In this document: piece by piece, positions 37,424 to 47,889 of the stretch
Position numbering within the stretch: the first letter of the stretch is position 1
Layout: the number at the start of each line of letters is the position of its first letter
From: Palaemon carinicauda
Lineage: Eukaryota; Arthropoda; Malacostraca; Decapoda; Palaemonidae
Direction: 5' to 3'
DNA length: 64,000 nt
Assembly (NCBI RefSeq): GCF_036898095.1
Contig: NC_090725.1
Location: 211,795,468-211,859,467, forward strand
Translations under genes and position numbers: made by a program
Notes under the pieces: generated by a model
The model's database searches: none
Told to the model about the DNA's origin: nothing
What the model saw: only the letters and a program-made list of their open reading frames with translations

Positions 37424-39472
37424 CTCCAGACAGCTGTAGGAGCCAGACTCAAGACCTTCTGGCAAGCCTGGGAAAGAAGAGGTGCAGACGCTCAGTCTGT
37501 CAAGTGGCTAAGGGAGGGTTACAGAATTCCGTTCTGCCGCAATCCCCCTCTGACCACATCTCCCATCAACCTCTCTCCCAACTACAAGGAGAAGGACAAG
37601 AGGCTAGCGTTACATCAAGAGGTGTCGCTCCTGTTACAGAAGGAGGCAGTGGTGATAGTCCGGGACCATCAATCCCCGGGCTTTTACAACCGTCTCTTCC
37701 TGGTGGCCAAGAAGACAGGAGGTTGGAGACCGGTGCTGGACGTCAGTGCGCTCAATGCTTATGTCACCAAGCAGACGTTCACTATGGAGATGACGAAGTC
37801 GGTCCTAGCAGCGGTCAGGCAGGAGGACTGGATGGTCTCGTTGGATCTGAAAGACGCCTACTTTCACGTTCCCATCCATCCAGACTCCCAACCTTTTCTG
37901 AGATTCGTCTTTGGAGAGGTTGTGTACCAGTTCCAAGCCCTGTGCTTTGGCCTAAGCACGGCACCTCTTGTGTTTACGCGACTGATGAGGAATATTGCGA
38001 AATTCCTTCACTTGGCAGACATCAGAGCCTCCCTTTATTTAGACGACTGGCTTTTAAGAGCCCCCACAAGTCGTCGCTGTCTGGAGAGTCTCAGATGGAC
38101 TTTGGATTTGACCAAGGAACTGGATCTCTTGGTCAATTTAGAGAAGTCCCAGCTCGTTCCTTCCCAAACCATCGTTTACCTGGGAATGGAGATTCAGAGT
38201 CGAGCTTTTTGGGCTTTTCCGTCGGCCCCAAGAATCAACCAAGCCCTAGAGTGCATCCTGAGCATGCTGAAGAAGAACCGATGCTCGGTGAGGCAGTGGA
38301 TGAGTCTAACAGGGACTCTTTCATCGTTAGCCCTGTTCATCGAGTTAGGGAGACTCCACCTCCGCCCCCTTCATTACCATCTAGCAGCTCACTGGAACAA
38401 GGATATGACGCTCGAGGCGGTCTCTATTCCTGTTTCCAAAGAGATGAGGGCTACTCTAACGTGGTGGAAGAACAACATTCTTCTAAAGGAGGGTCTCTCA
38501 TTAGCTGTTCAGACCCCCGACCTTCATCTCTACTCGGACGCATCAGACTCGGGCTGGGGCGCGACATTGGACGGACAGGAATGCTCGGGGACATGGAACC
38601 AGGAACAGGAAACGCTTCACATCAATTGCAAGGAGTTGTTGGCAGTTCATCTGGCCTTAATGAACTTCAAGTCCCTCCTGCTAAACAAGGTGGTGGAGGT
38701 GAACTCCGACAACACCACAGCCTTGGCGTACATCTCCAAGCAGGGAGGGACTCATTCGAGGAAGCTGTTCGAGATCGCAAGGGACCTCCTCATTTGGTCA
38801 AAAAGTCGAAAGCTCACGCTGGTAACGAGGTTCATTCAGGGCAATATGAATGTCTCGGCAGATCGCCTCAGCAGGAAGGGTTAAGTCATCCCCACAGAAT
38901 GGACCCTTCACAAGAACGTGTGCAGCAGACTTTGGGCCCTGTGGGGTCAGCCAACTATAGACCTGTTCGCTACCTCGATGACCAAGAGGCTCCCATTGTA
39001 CTGTTCCCCGATTCCAGACCCGGCAGCAGTTCACGTGGATGCTTTTCTGCTGGATTGGTCCCACCTCGACCTGTATGCATTCCCGCCGTTCAAGATCATC
39101 AACAGGGTTCTTCAGAAGTTCGTCTCTCACGAAGGGACACGGCTGACGTTGGTTGCTCCCCTTTGGCCTGCAAGAGAATGGTTCACAGAGGTACTGCAAT
39201 GGCTGGTCGACGTTCCCAGGACTCTCCCTCTAAGAGTGGACCTTCTACGTCAACCTCACGTAAAGAAGGTACACCCAAGCCTCCACGCTCTTCGTCTGAC
39301 TGCCTTCAGACTATCGAAAGACTCTCTAGAGCTAGAGGCTTTTCGAAGGAGGCAGCCAGAGCGATTGCCAGAGCAAGGAGGATATCCACTCGCAGAGTCT
39401 ATCAATCTAAGTGGGAAGTCTTCCGAAGCTGGTGCAGAACCAATGCAGTTTCCTCTACCAGTACCACTGTAA
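37424..39472 (+). pseudogene. D3 reverse transcriptase-RNase H
   Basis: RT and RNase H of D3, copying element RNA to DNA. Motifs: LREGYRIPF, GGWRPVLDVSALNAYV, MVSLDLKDAYFHVPIH (motif A), FGLSTAPLVFTRLMR (motif B), YLDDWLL (motif C, 38036-38050) and YLGMEIQS. RNase H is at LYSDASDSGWGA (catalytic Asp), INCKELLAVHLAL (Glu), VNSDNTTALAYI (Asp) and VSADRLSRKG. A TAA at 38882-38884 (CAA to TAA by comparison with related copies) splits it. The same frame continues 38885-39472 with PTIDLFATSMTKRLP and LDLYAFPPFKIINRVL, the conserved region between RNase H and recombinase. Confidence 0.85.
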
Positions 39473-40090
39473 CCCAAGTTGCTGACTTCCTGTTACATCT
39501 TAGGAATGTTAGATCGCTATCAGCTCCTACGATCAAAGGGTACAGAAGTATGTTGGCAGCGGTTTTCCGCCACAGAGGCTTGGATCTTTCCTCCAACAAA
39601 GATCTGCAGGACATCCTTAGGTCTTTTGAGACCTCTAAAGAACGTCGGTTGTCCACTCCAGGCTGGAATCTAGACGTAGTCCTAAGGTTCCTTATGTCAT
39701 CTAGATTTGAACCTCTCCAGTCAGCCTCTTTCAAAGACCTCACTCTCAAAACTCTTTTCCTCGTCTGCCTTGCAACAGCCAAAAGAGTAAGTGAGGTTCA
39801 CGCCTTCAGCAGGAACATAGGTTTCACATCTGAAACGGCTACATGTTCCTTACAGCTCGGTTTTTTGGCAAAAAACGAGCTTCCTTCACGTCCTTGGCCT
39901 AAATCGTTCGAAATTCCTAGCCTTTCCAACATGGTGGGTAACGAACGGGAGAGAGTGCTTTGCCCTGTCAGAGCTCTTAAGTACTATCTTAAAAGGTCAA
40001 AACCCTTGCGAGGACAATCAGAGGCCTTATGGTGTGCTATTAAGAAACCTTCGCTGCCTATGTCCAAGAACGCAGTTTCTTGGTTCCTGG
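39240..40090 (+). pseudogene. D3 tyrosine recombinase, C-terminally cut
   Basis: Recombinase of D3 in the -1 frame relative to the RT. N-terminal SAM-like core-binding domain: TIERLSRARGF, STRRVYQSKWEVFRSW, VADFLLHLRN and TIKGYRSMLAAVF. Catalytic domain start: DLTLKTLFLVCLATAKRVSE with the first Arg, then LCPVRALKYYLKRS and MSKNAVSWFL. At about 40090 the homology ends, before the His-x-x-Arg and Tyr, and the frame runs into D4 sequence to a stop at 40146. The upstream 580 codons of the same open frame overlap the RT and are not real coding. Confidence 0.8.
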
Positions 40091-40099
40091 TTACCCAAC

Positions 40100-41669
40100 G
40101 TAGAGCGACCGAACTCTCCCCCAGCTCCTCTTTCGGCGGTTCCTGACATGTTTCTGCAACCTTCGACCTCCAGAAACCAGAAAATCACGAAGACGTCTAT
40201 TCTCCATGCGCCTGCCCCTCGGTCGTGTCATGCAGAGTCGTCGGAGTCTTCAGCGGCAGGTTTATCGTTCTCTTCGGAGGGAGAAGCGCGGAGGAGGGAT
40301 AGATCCAGGAGCAGGCGTTCCCGTTCGAGGTTGCATTCTAGGTCGAGACATGGGAGAAGGCGTTCCAGGTCTCCGAGGAAGAAATACAGGAGGAGTAGGT
40401 CTCCCAAATCCGCGTTCCAGGTCTCCGAGGAAGAAATACAGGAGGAGTAGGTCTCCCAAAGAAGAATGGGTCCTCGTCCCCCGCAGGAAGCTCGCGGACT
40501 TCGCTGCGATCCCGAGCTTTGCAAGTTGGCGTTCCAGAGACGGTTCTCCAAGGAGGCCCTCTTCCAGCCACAGGTTTGACCCTCGGAAGGACGAGAACGA
40601 AAGGACCTCTTCAGACAGGCGTAAGGCCGCGAAACAACCGACTCAACCCGCCCAGCGGAGGGAGTCGCTTTTTCGGACGGGCAGCCTCGTCGAGTCAGCA
40701 AAATTGGCTCGACCTTTGGATACACAGGGACGGCTTCCTCCGTCGGGCAAGCCCACGGAAGCCTCACCCTCATTGTCGAAGGACATTTTAAGGACGGAAG
40801 CCCTCGCCGACACGGCGGTGCCCGTCCCAGGACCGAGGCCTAGTGCGGAGGTGCCCGTCGGGACAGCTCCTTACCGCCACACGGAGGTGCCCGTCGAGTC
40901 AGCGCCTCAGCTCCAGACAGAGGGCACGGTCGGCGATGCGGAGGGTTCTCCAACCGAGGATTCGGCCTATCGAAGGGTTATAGGCCTCATATGGAGGCAT
41001 CACAGGATCGAGGAGCCTGTTCCCGCCGACGAGGATGCCTGGCGATCCAGCCTCAATCGTCTAATGGAGGCCCCCGTACAGCAGAAACCCTCCTTGGCGC
41101 TACCTGTGGCCAGGGACGTGGTTCTGGGACGCACTCACATAGACAAGGCTGTGGCGGGCAATGCCGAAGCCCCCAAATCCCAGAGTGCCTCCAAATTACT
41201 CCAGGGTCTAAGGTCCCAGAGCAAATATTATGTGCCGGAAGGGCAGCGACCGGGAGCCTGCAGGATGGAGGCCTCCCTTGAAGTGTTATGTCAGGGTGCC
41301 CCGGAGGACAGAGCTTCTTCAGCCCCGATTTGTTTCTCCCAGTCAGAGGCGACGATGATGGAGGAGATGTCTAAAGACCTAGTCAACGTCGCCTCCTGGT
41401 TGGACTGGTGGGCATCAACTCTGGTGGGTATCCAGGCCACCTACGACTTGTCAGACCCATCAAATCAAGCTCTCCTGAAAGAACTCATCATCTCCGGAGG
41501 CAGGACACTGAAGTTCTTGACGTTCTAGTCTCTTGGTTTATCGGCCAACTGGGTCCTTAGGAGAAGGGATACGGTCCTGACCAAGCTATCCTGGAGAATC
41601 CCTGACAGGGAAGCGAGGGCTTTGAGGAGCCTGCCCGTGTGGGGTGACTCGCTTTTTCCCCTGAAATAA
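40100..41669 (+). pseudogene. D4 gag-like protein, RS-rich
   Basis: The gag of D4 starts in one frame (SAVPDMFLQPSTSRNQKITK, then an Arg-Ser-rich tract with SRSRHGRRRSRSPRK). It changes frame because a 52-bp unit is duplicated in tandem (40361-40412 and 40413-40464). The second frame reads RSRSPRKKYRRSRSPKEEW, LVPRRKLADFAAIPSFASW, a long disordered Pro/Ser/Arg region, YVPEGQRPGACRM and VNVASWLDWWASTLVGIQA. It continues past TAG 41526-41528 (LSANWVLRRRDTVLTKLSW) to TAA 41667-41669. The RT follows in the same frame, so gag and pol were probably one long frame. Confidence 0.7.
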
Positions 41670-43715
41670 ATGGAAGAAATCATGGAGAAGCTCATGAGGA
41701 GACCCGCTTACAGAAGACCTACGTCGGATGGACCCTCTACTTCTCGAGCATCTCCTAGCTCAACCACCGCAGCCCCCCGTAGAGGAGCTCCGACAGCACC
41801 TGCCTCGTTTAGAACGTCCTACTCAGCTTCCAGGAGAGGGCGTTCAGGTCGATCCTCCAGAAGGAAAGATCACAGTGCAAAACCCTGGACAGTAACGGTG
41901 TTGAAGGAGGGTTACAGACTACCCTTCCTGGCAGAACCGCCTCCTCTGATTCTAGCCAGTCGGGCGGAGTGGCTAGCACCCAAGGACCCTTTGAAGAGGG
42001 CAGCCTTACAGGAGGAAGTATCCACGATGTTGGAAAAAGGGGCGATGGAAACGGTCCTACAACCGGGCCCAGGGTTCTACAGCCGACACTTTCTGGTGGA
42101 GAAAGCGACAGGAGGTTGGAGACCGGTGATAGATCTGTCAGCCCTCAACAAGTTTGTGTGCAAGACCGACTTCAAGATGGACACCCCGAAGTCGGTCCTG
42201 CAGTCCCTGAGGGAAGGGGACTTCATGATGTCCATAGACCTAAAGGACGCGTATTTTCAAATCCCTATCCACCCCTCAAGCAGGAAGTTTCTCTGGGTGA
42301 AGTGGGGTACCCAGATCCTTCAGTTCAAGACCCTCTGCTTCGGATTGTCAACAGTGCCCCAGGTATTCACGAGGATCTTCACGACAGTCTCCATGTGGGC
42401 TCACGAACGGGGTATTCGCCTCATTCGCTACCTGGACGACTGGTTGCTTCTTTCTTCCTCAGAGGTAGTTTTGAAGGATCAAGGCGTGAAACTAATACAA
42501 TTCTGCAGAGTTCTGGGTATCACTATCAACCTGGAGAAGTCGCATCTGTCTCCCTCCACCAGGATGACTTACTTGGGGATAGTGCTGGACTCCCGCCTAG
42601 TGAGAGCCTTTCCGTCGGGGGAGAGGTTGAACAACCTGGACCAGATCCTCCGGCCCTTCCTTTCAGGGCAGCCCAGGAGAGCCAAGGACTGGCAGAGGTT
42701 GATAGGTCACCTAGTATCATTAGAGAAACTGGTCCCCCAAGGGAGGCTCAGACTCAGGAGCATACAATGGAACCTGAAGGGGCTCTGGAACCAGTTAGAC
42801 TCCCCCTACAAGTTAATTCCCGTTCTTCCGGAGACAAAACAATCCCTGGAGTGGTGGCAGGATCGAGCGAATACCCTCAAGGGGATGCCCTTTGCAGCCC
42901 AGCCCCCCGAGATGCTTCTCTTCACAGACGCCTCCAAGGAGGGGTGGGGAGCACACCTTCTCGGCAAGTCAGCAAGAGGCTCTTGGATGGAAGAAGAAAA
43001 AGCACAGCACATCAACGTCCTAGAAATGAAGGCAGTCCTAGAAGCGTGCCTACAGTTCGTAGATCTTCTAAGGGGAAACACAGTGGCGTTGATGTGCGAC
43101 AACGCCACTGTAGTAGCGTACATAAAGAAACAGGGAGGTCTCAAGTCAAAGGAGTTGTGCGATCTCACGGAGATCCTGGATTGGGCCGAGTCAGAACAAA
43201 TCGTGATTTCAGCAAGGTTCATTCCAGGGAAAAGGAATGTCCTAGCCGACGGGCTCAGCAGGATGGGCCAGGTAGTGGGTACCGAGTGGTCTCTTCACCC
43301 AGAAGTAGCCAGGCTCATCATTCAAAAATGGGGTTCGCCGGTGATGGATCTCTTTGCAAGCAGACTGAACGCACAACTCCCCGTATTCTGTTCTCCTGTC
43401 CCAGACCCAAAGGCGGCATTGGAGGACGCCTTTCAGCACAAATGGGACAATCTCGACTTGTACGCTTTTCCTCCCTTCGCATTGATCAGGCAAGTGCTCA
43501 ACAGAGTAAGGGCAGCTCACAACCTAAGGATGACTTTGGTAGTGCCCTGGTGGCCGGAGAGAGAGTGGTTCGCGGATCTAAGAGACCTAGCGTGTCTTCC
43601 CCCGTGGCCTCTGCCCTACAGACCAGACCTTCTGCAGCAGCCACACTTCCAAAGGTTCCACGACAATCCTCGGTCTCTTCGCCTTCACGCTTGGAGATTA
43701 TCGAGCGTCTCCTGA
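41670..43715 (+). CDS. D4 reverse transcriptase-RNase H (681 codons)
   Basis: Uninterrupted pol frame. N-terminal Arg/Ser-rich segment, then VLKEGYRLPF, GGWRPVIDLSALNKFV, MMSIDLKDAYFQIPIH (motif A), FGLSTVPQVFTRIF (motif B), YLDDWLLLSS (motif C, 42429-42446) and YLGIVLDS. RNase H: LFTDASKEGWGAHLLG, INVLEMKAVLEACL, MCDNATVVAYIKKQGG and GKRNVLADGLSR, with all acidic residues present. The C-terminal conserved block is VMDLFASRLNAQLPVFCSP and LDLYAFPPFALIRQVL. It ends at 43715 inside the recombinase start, which is read in the -1 frame. The first ATG used here follows a stop that interrupts gag-pol, so the natural start may lie upstream. Confidence 0.88.
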   Translation: MEEIMEKLMRRPAYRRPTSDGPSTSRASPSSTTAAPRRGAPTAPASFRTSYSASRRGRSGRSSRRKDHSAKPWTVTVLKEGYRLPFLAEPPPLILASRAEWLAPKDPLKRAALQEEVSTMLEKGAMETVLQPGPGFYSRHFLVEKATGGWRPVIDLSALNKFVCKTDFKMDTPKSVLQSLREGDFMMSIDLKDAYFQIPIHPSSRKFLWVKWGTQILQFKTLCFGLSTVPQVFTRIFTTVSMWAHERGIRLIRYLDDWLLLSSSEVVLKDQGVKLIQFCRVLGITINLEKSHLSPSTRMTYLGIVLDSRLVRAFPSGERLNNLDQILRPFLSGQPRRAKDWQRLIGHLVSLEKLVPQGRLRLRSIQWNLKGLWNQLDSPYKLIPVLPETKQSLEWWQDRANTLKGMPFAAQPPEMLLFTDASKEGWGAHLLGKSARGSWMEEEKAQHINVLEMKAVLEACLQFVDLLRGNTVALMCDNATVVAYIKKQGGLKSKELCDLTEILDWAESEQIVISARFIPGKRNVLADGLSRMGQVVGTEWSLHPEVARLIIQKWGSPVMDLFASRLNAQLPVFCSPVPDPKAALEDAFQHKWDNLDLYAFPPFALIRQVLNRVRAAHNLRMTLVVPWWPEREWFADLRDLACLPPWPLPYRPDLLQQPHFQRFHDNPRSLRLHAWRLSSVS

Positions 43716-44737
43716 GGAGGGAAGGATATTCGGCAGGAACGGCTGAGAGGATGTCGCGCTATCTGAGGCGGTCTTCAGCAGTGGTCTACCAGGCGAAATG
43801 GACCACTTCCATGAAATGGTGTTCCTCAAGAAACATCAAGCCTCTAAAAGCTTTGGTTCCGGATGTTGTGGATTTCCTCGTACACCTCAGAGACGTGGTG
43901 GGCATGTCAATACCGGCCATCAAGGGAGTCCGTGCAGCCTTGGGCCAAGTCTTCCTCCTTAAGGGCATTGATCTGGGCTCCTCTAGGCATATTTCTATGC
44001 TCATCAGGAGCTTCGAACAAGCATGCCCTCCACAAACCTCCAGGGTGCCGCAGTGGGATGTGGCAAGAGTATTGAAAATGCTAAGTGAACCACCGTTCGA
44101 ACCCTTGAAGGACATAGTGGACAGGGATCTCACTCTCAAGACGGTCTTCTTGTTGGCCTTGGCTTCAGCCAAAAGGGTGGGAGAAATCCATGGGTTGTCC
44201 TACGAAGTCTCTCATACGAAGGGATGGCGTGAGATCTCCTTCAAGTTCGTCCCTTCTTTTGTGGCTAAAACACAGAACCCAGCAGTCTGGGATCCGAAGT
44301 TCGAAGGCTTCTCAATGCCAGCGATTCCTCGATCAGGGGATCCGCAGGATTTGAAGTTGTGCCCCGTCAGAGCCGTGAGGAAATACCTTGAGCGGACGGC
44401 TATTCTCCGCCCTGGTATCAAAAACCTCTTCGTCTCCACCGGTACAGTGAAAAAGCAGGTATCTAAGAATACCATCTCTTATTGGCTAAGACAGGTGATT
44501 GTCAGGGCCTATAGCAAGGCGGGCCTTCCCCTGACAAGTAATCCCAGGCCCCATGACATTAGGGGTCTAAGTACCCCTCTGGATTTTGAGAAAAACATGG
44601 CGGTGGCCCAGATCCTTAGAGCAGGCACCTGGTCGAACCAGTCGACCTTCACAACTCATTACCTCAAGGATTGCTCGAGGAAATCTCTAGACGGGTTCTC
44701 TATTGGGACAGTCATCTCTGCGCTCCAAGCGATTTAA
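43590..44737 (+). CDS. D4 tyrosine recombinase with full catalytic set
   Basis: Recombinase inserting the DIRS-type cDNA. It is read in the -1 frame relative to the RT, overlapping its end by about 125 bp; the exact start is not defined. Core-binding part: LEIIERLLRREGYS, VYQAKWTTSMKWC, VVDFLVHLRDVVGM and AIKGVRAALGQVF. Catalytic part: DLTLKTVFLLALASAKRVGE (first Arg), SFVAKTQNPAVWD, LCPVRAVRKYLERT, KNTISYWLRQVI, RPHDIRGLST (His-x-x-Arg) and TWSNQSTFTTHYLKD (nucleophile Tyr). It ends at TAA 44737. No internal stop was found, so this is the one recombinase in the window that could be functional. Confidence 0.88.
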
Positions 44738-45068
44738 CAGTGAAGCCCCAGGTACAATCGTTGGTAGCAAAACCAAAAGACACAGGTTCGTTTCCTTTCA
44801 CCCTTGTCCTTTTCCTTTCCCGACCCCCGGAGATAGACCCAGGTAGAACCTGCACTAGACATGACTTCACAACTTCGTCACAGGACTCAGCATCGTGGAA
44901 TTTTTTAAGGGTGAGTACTTAGACACTAACGTGAGCTCTTTGTGTAGTTTTCCCTACTTTTCATTTTCCGGATATCTTAGAACCTAGTTTCCTACCTAGG
45001 TTCCTTGTCGCCCGGCTTAGTTGGGTCTAGAGGTCAGGAAGACACTCCCACCTCCTAAAGTGTAAGTC
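44738..45068 (+). mobile_element. Probable 3' non-coding region of D4
   Basis: Non-coding DNA after the recombinase stop. No gene is seen; it leads directly to the repeat cctaagaaagtagttcgagg at 45071. Confidence 0.5.
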
Positions 45069-45453
45069 TCCTAAGAAAGTAGTTCGAGGTAAGTCTCCGT
45101 GTTGGAACAAATCACAAATTTTTAAGTAATTTGTATTTTTCCTAACATACTTACCGAGAACTACTTTCGGGTAATGGCCCTCCCTTCCTTCCCCGAGTGC
45201 CTTACTGACCCTTAGCTATTTTTAACATCCAAGAACTTACTGAGGGTCGAGACCCAAGCTAACACGTGACCTGGCTCGGGACTAGCCTCAGGGCACGTAT
45301 CCTTCTGCCTGGGGTAGTCCTCACAGAAAACGGAAGTAGGGTAAACTACACAAAACTCTGGTCGGTTGAGAGGAGATTCCAGGTACCTCCTAAGAAAGTA
45401 GTTCTCGGTAAGTAAGTTAGGAAAAATACAAATTACTTAAAAATTTGTGATAT
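45069..45453. repeat. Inverted-repeat pair downstream of D4
   Basis: The left arm 45109-45168 (aagtaatttgtatttttcct, then acttaccgagaactactttc) and right arm 45394-45453 are reverse complements with few differences, about 60 bp each, around 225 bp of unique DNA. In addition 45071-45094 is a direct partial copy of the right arm start (cctaagaaagtagtt). Alternatives are a DIRS terminal/internal complementary region belonging to D4 or an independent MITE. The 7352-7669 element has related arm ends. Confidence 0.65.
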
Positions 45454-46334
45454 TTAAACAGAGATTGGTAGGCTCATTTTTTAGAGGAAATTATGACACT
45501 GCTTTCACTTCAGGCTTTGTTTTGGCTACAGCCTATGTTAATTTTTGTTATATTGCGATTTTAAGACCAATAATTTATTTTGTGTTAGCTCAGAAGTTCA
45601 TTTATTTTTAGCTCAGATTATTATTTGAGGCCTAACCTACCCTTTTCAAATCTTAACTCAACTCCTCAATTGGTAACTAGCAGTTTTAATGCACTTTCAG
45701 TTATGTCTAGTGATACACGAGAAGTACCTCTAATACTCTACGTATACCTTATGTGCTTAGATGTTAGCTAGATAATTTAGTACTTCTTTTGTGAAATAAG
45801 AACTCTTTACTTAGTTTTCCATGGTTCAGCAGGTGTTAAACAAGTTCATGATTTGTGCAATCAGCAGGATAATGCTAATAGCTTGTGTTTGAACACAGAA
45901 GGACTAGTTCACAGATCTGTGGCACCTGTTCTTGGTTTATCCAGGAAAGTTGCCAATGTACTCAACCAACCTCTCTCAAAGGTGATTCATCCAAACCCAT
46001 CTGTGCTATTTCTGATTGAATGGAGACTATACACTGTATGCTCAGAAACAAAAGGTTTTTAAAATTCTCTCGACTGTCCCTTATATGTTCTAAAGACAAT
46101 TTACCAATATTTCCTTTCAAGACAATAAAAGTTTACTGCATTTTGATTGGTGCAAAAATAAGCATTCTGTCAATAACTAGGCCTGGCTTGGATATTGTTA
46201 AATTTTTAAATAGCTAGTGGGTTAGCCCGGACACCCCACTCACACCCGCACTAATAACAGTACATCACTTTTTATTTCAACTTGGTAGAGAACAGACATA
46301 GCTGTCACTCTTCCTCAAAACCTTTACTCAGTTT
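45454..46334. other. Intergenic, no gene recognised
   Basis: AT-rich DNA. The short frames at 45853-46062 and 46020-46217 resemble nothing known to me. The part 46200-46334 may be the 5' leader of D5. Confidence 0.45.
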
Positions 46335-47746
46335 ATGAATAAAGCAACTGGCCTAAAAACTGGAAAAACTTTCCCTCTTTGTTTCAGAATGTGCGCCTGT
46401 GGGAATTCACCATGCAGGCTTGTCCTGGCATCGAAGGGCGCGTTGCGGCACCTTCATGTTAGCTTTGGAGACCGACCCTCACGGTCTTTGTCTTGTTGTG
46501 AGTGTAGGGAGTGGTCATCCTCCCAGTGGTGGCTGAAGAAGAAGGGAAAGAGCGATTCTTCCCCTTTAAGTACATCCTCGAAGGTGAAGAAACCTTGCTG
46601 TCTGACTCCGTTGCCTCGTGCCCTCCACTCTGACTCTGCTTCATCGGTCTCCCCTGGGGATCACTAAAGTATAGGTAGTGTCTCTTTAACTCCTGGGCAA
46701 CTTTGCAGTCCTGAAGTCTCCCTTGCTTCCTCTAGAGAAGTAGCGCTAACTTTGGCGGGGGGAGTCTCTCCACTGATGCTGTGCATAAGCTCTGGCCTTC
46801 CTTTGGGCTTGTGGGTTCCCCGGGCAAGGAAACGGGTGCTTGAAATCTTTCAGTTGTAGATACAGCATAAGCGCATAGCTGCCTCCCCAGGGGTTGATTT
46901 CGATCCTCCCCCTCCAAGACTCCATAGGTCATCTACCGAAAGAGTCTCTAATGTCTCTGACCGTTCTGACCTCAGCATCTGCTTGCCCATCCCACGTTCG
47001 TTCTGCTTTTGCGAATGAACATGAGCAGATGCGGACAAGTACCCCTCGGGGTCTCTTGTCGGGGGATCCCTATGTGGTGAACCCAGGAACTATCTTCAGC
47101 TATTTTCTACTGGTGGTACACGATGCCGGCCTTCTGTCTGGACTTGCCCAGCGCACTGAAGGGGAACAGAGTGCACTGCCAGGAGGTCTTCCTTTAGATG
47201 TTGGGCAACCCACCCATTCGCTGAAGGGCCACCCTTCACCAGCTGCAGTTGGGCAACTTCTCTGCTCGCGGGAGGGGCTCCCTTCTACAGCAACAGGTGC
47301 CGGACAACCTTCCCGTTTGCGCGAAAGACGCCTTTTGCCTGAGTGATCACCCCTCCCGGGCTTACCACAAGTGGGTATTAGATTCCTCTGTGCCTTGCTC
47401 TAGCTCTTTGGAGAGTAGCTTTGCAGAGCTAGACAACGGTGGTGTTAGGTGGCTGCTCGCAGCTGCCAACCCTCTCTGTCGGGTCAAAAGGACTCAGCAA
47501 AGCGCTCATTGCTTTACGAGTGCAAGTTTTGCGAAGCTTTTACCTAAGGTTTCAATCTCTTATAAGGGAAAATCTGCTGCTCTATCTGCATGCCAGTGCA
47601 CAGCAGTAACCCAGCCTTCCTCACCCTTTGGAGAAAGGAAGCCTACTCATCTATCTCCTTCGGGAGAAACGACAAGCAGGAAAGTCATTCTCCAAAGCAC
47701 GCTAATTCAGAGAAACGTTGATCTTAGTCTTACGGACAAGTTTTGA
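46335..47746 (+). pseudogene. D5 gag, N-terminal part
   Basis: Frames change repeatedly. One frame reads CGTFMLALETDPHGLCLVV (near 46445), which looks like the Cys/His-rich N-terminal motif of DIRS-type gags; the following frame has CCECREWSSSQWW. The rest (46894-47746) is Ser/Pro/Gly-rich with short repeats of QPSHS/LKGHPSP style. No complete frame exists. The family call depends on the N-terminal motif and on the clear gag and RT segments further downstream. Confidence 0.5.
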
Positions 47747-47889
47747 GCGGTGTTGCCTACCTGACCACATAGCGAGGTGGGCGGGCATGTTCCTCTGCCT
47801 GACGGGGTTTTGCTCGCTCCCTGAGCTATGTGGCTTGCTCACTGTAGTGAGTTTGCCATTCCTTACTTGCCAGTGCAACAAGTTCTGAC

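Larger units (their letters stand above)
36170..40090 (+). mobile_element. D3: DIRS-type retrotransposon lacking its 3' end
   Basis: A plus-strand element of about 3.9 kb with gag, RT-RNase H and the N-terminal two thirds of a tyrosine recombinase. It begins near cttacccgataatcatgtag (36182 on), presumably its 5' terminal region. It stops inside the recombinase at about 40090, where sequence of a second element (D4) starts. The missing part holds the catalytic His-x-x-Arg and Tyr. Confidence 0.8.
40091..45060 (+). mobile_element. D4: DIRS-type retrotransposon, best preserved copy
   Basis: A plus-strand element with gag, RT-RNase H and full tyrosine recombinase, joined head to tail to D3 and lacking its 5' end. 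The 3' non-coding part follows the recombinase stop at 44737 and leads into an inverted-repeat block at 45069-45453. Protein identity to D3 is clearly partial, so the two belong to different DIRS-type subfamilies rather than a simple duplication. Confidence 0.8.

Noticed and set aside
37504..39240. First ~580 codons of the 880-codon frame upstream of the D3 recombinase
   Set aside because: They overlap the RT-RNase H, which has all conserved motifs in its own frame; the same holds for 41969-43590 in D4.
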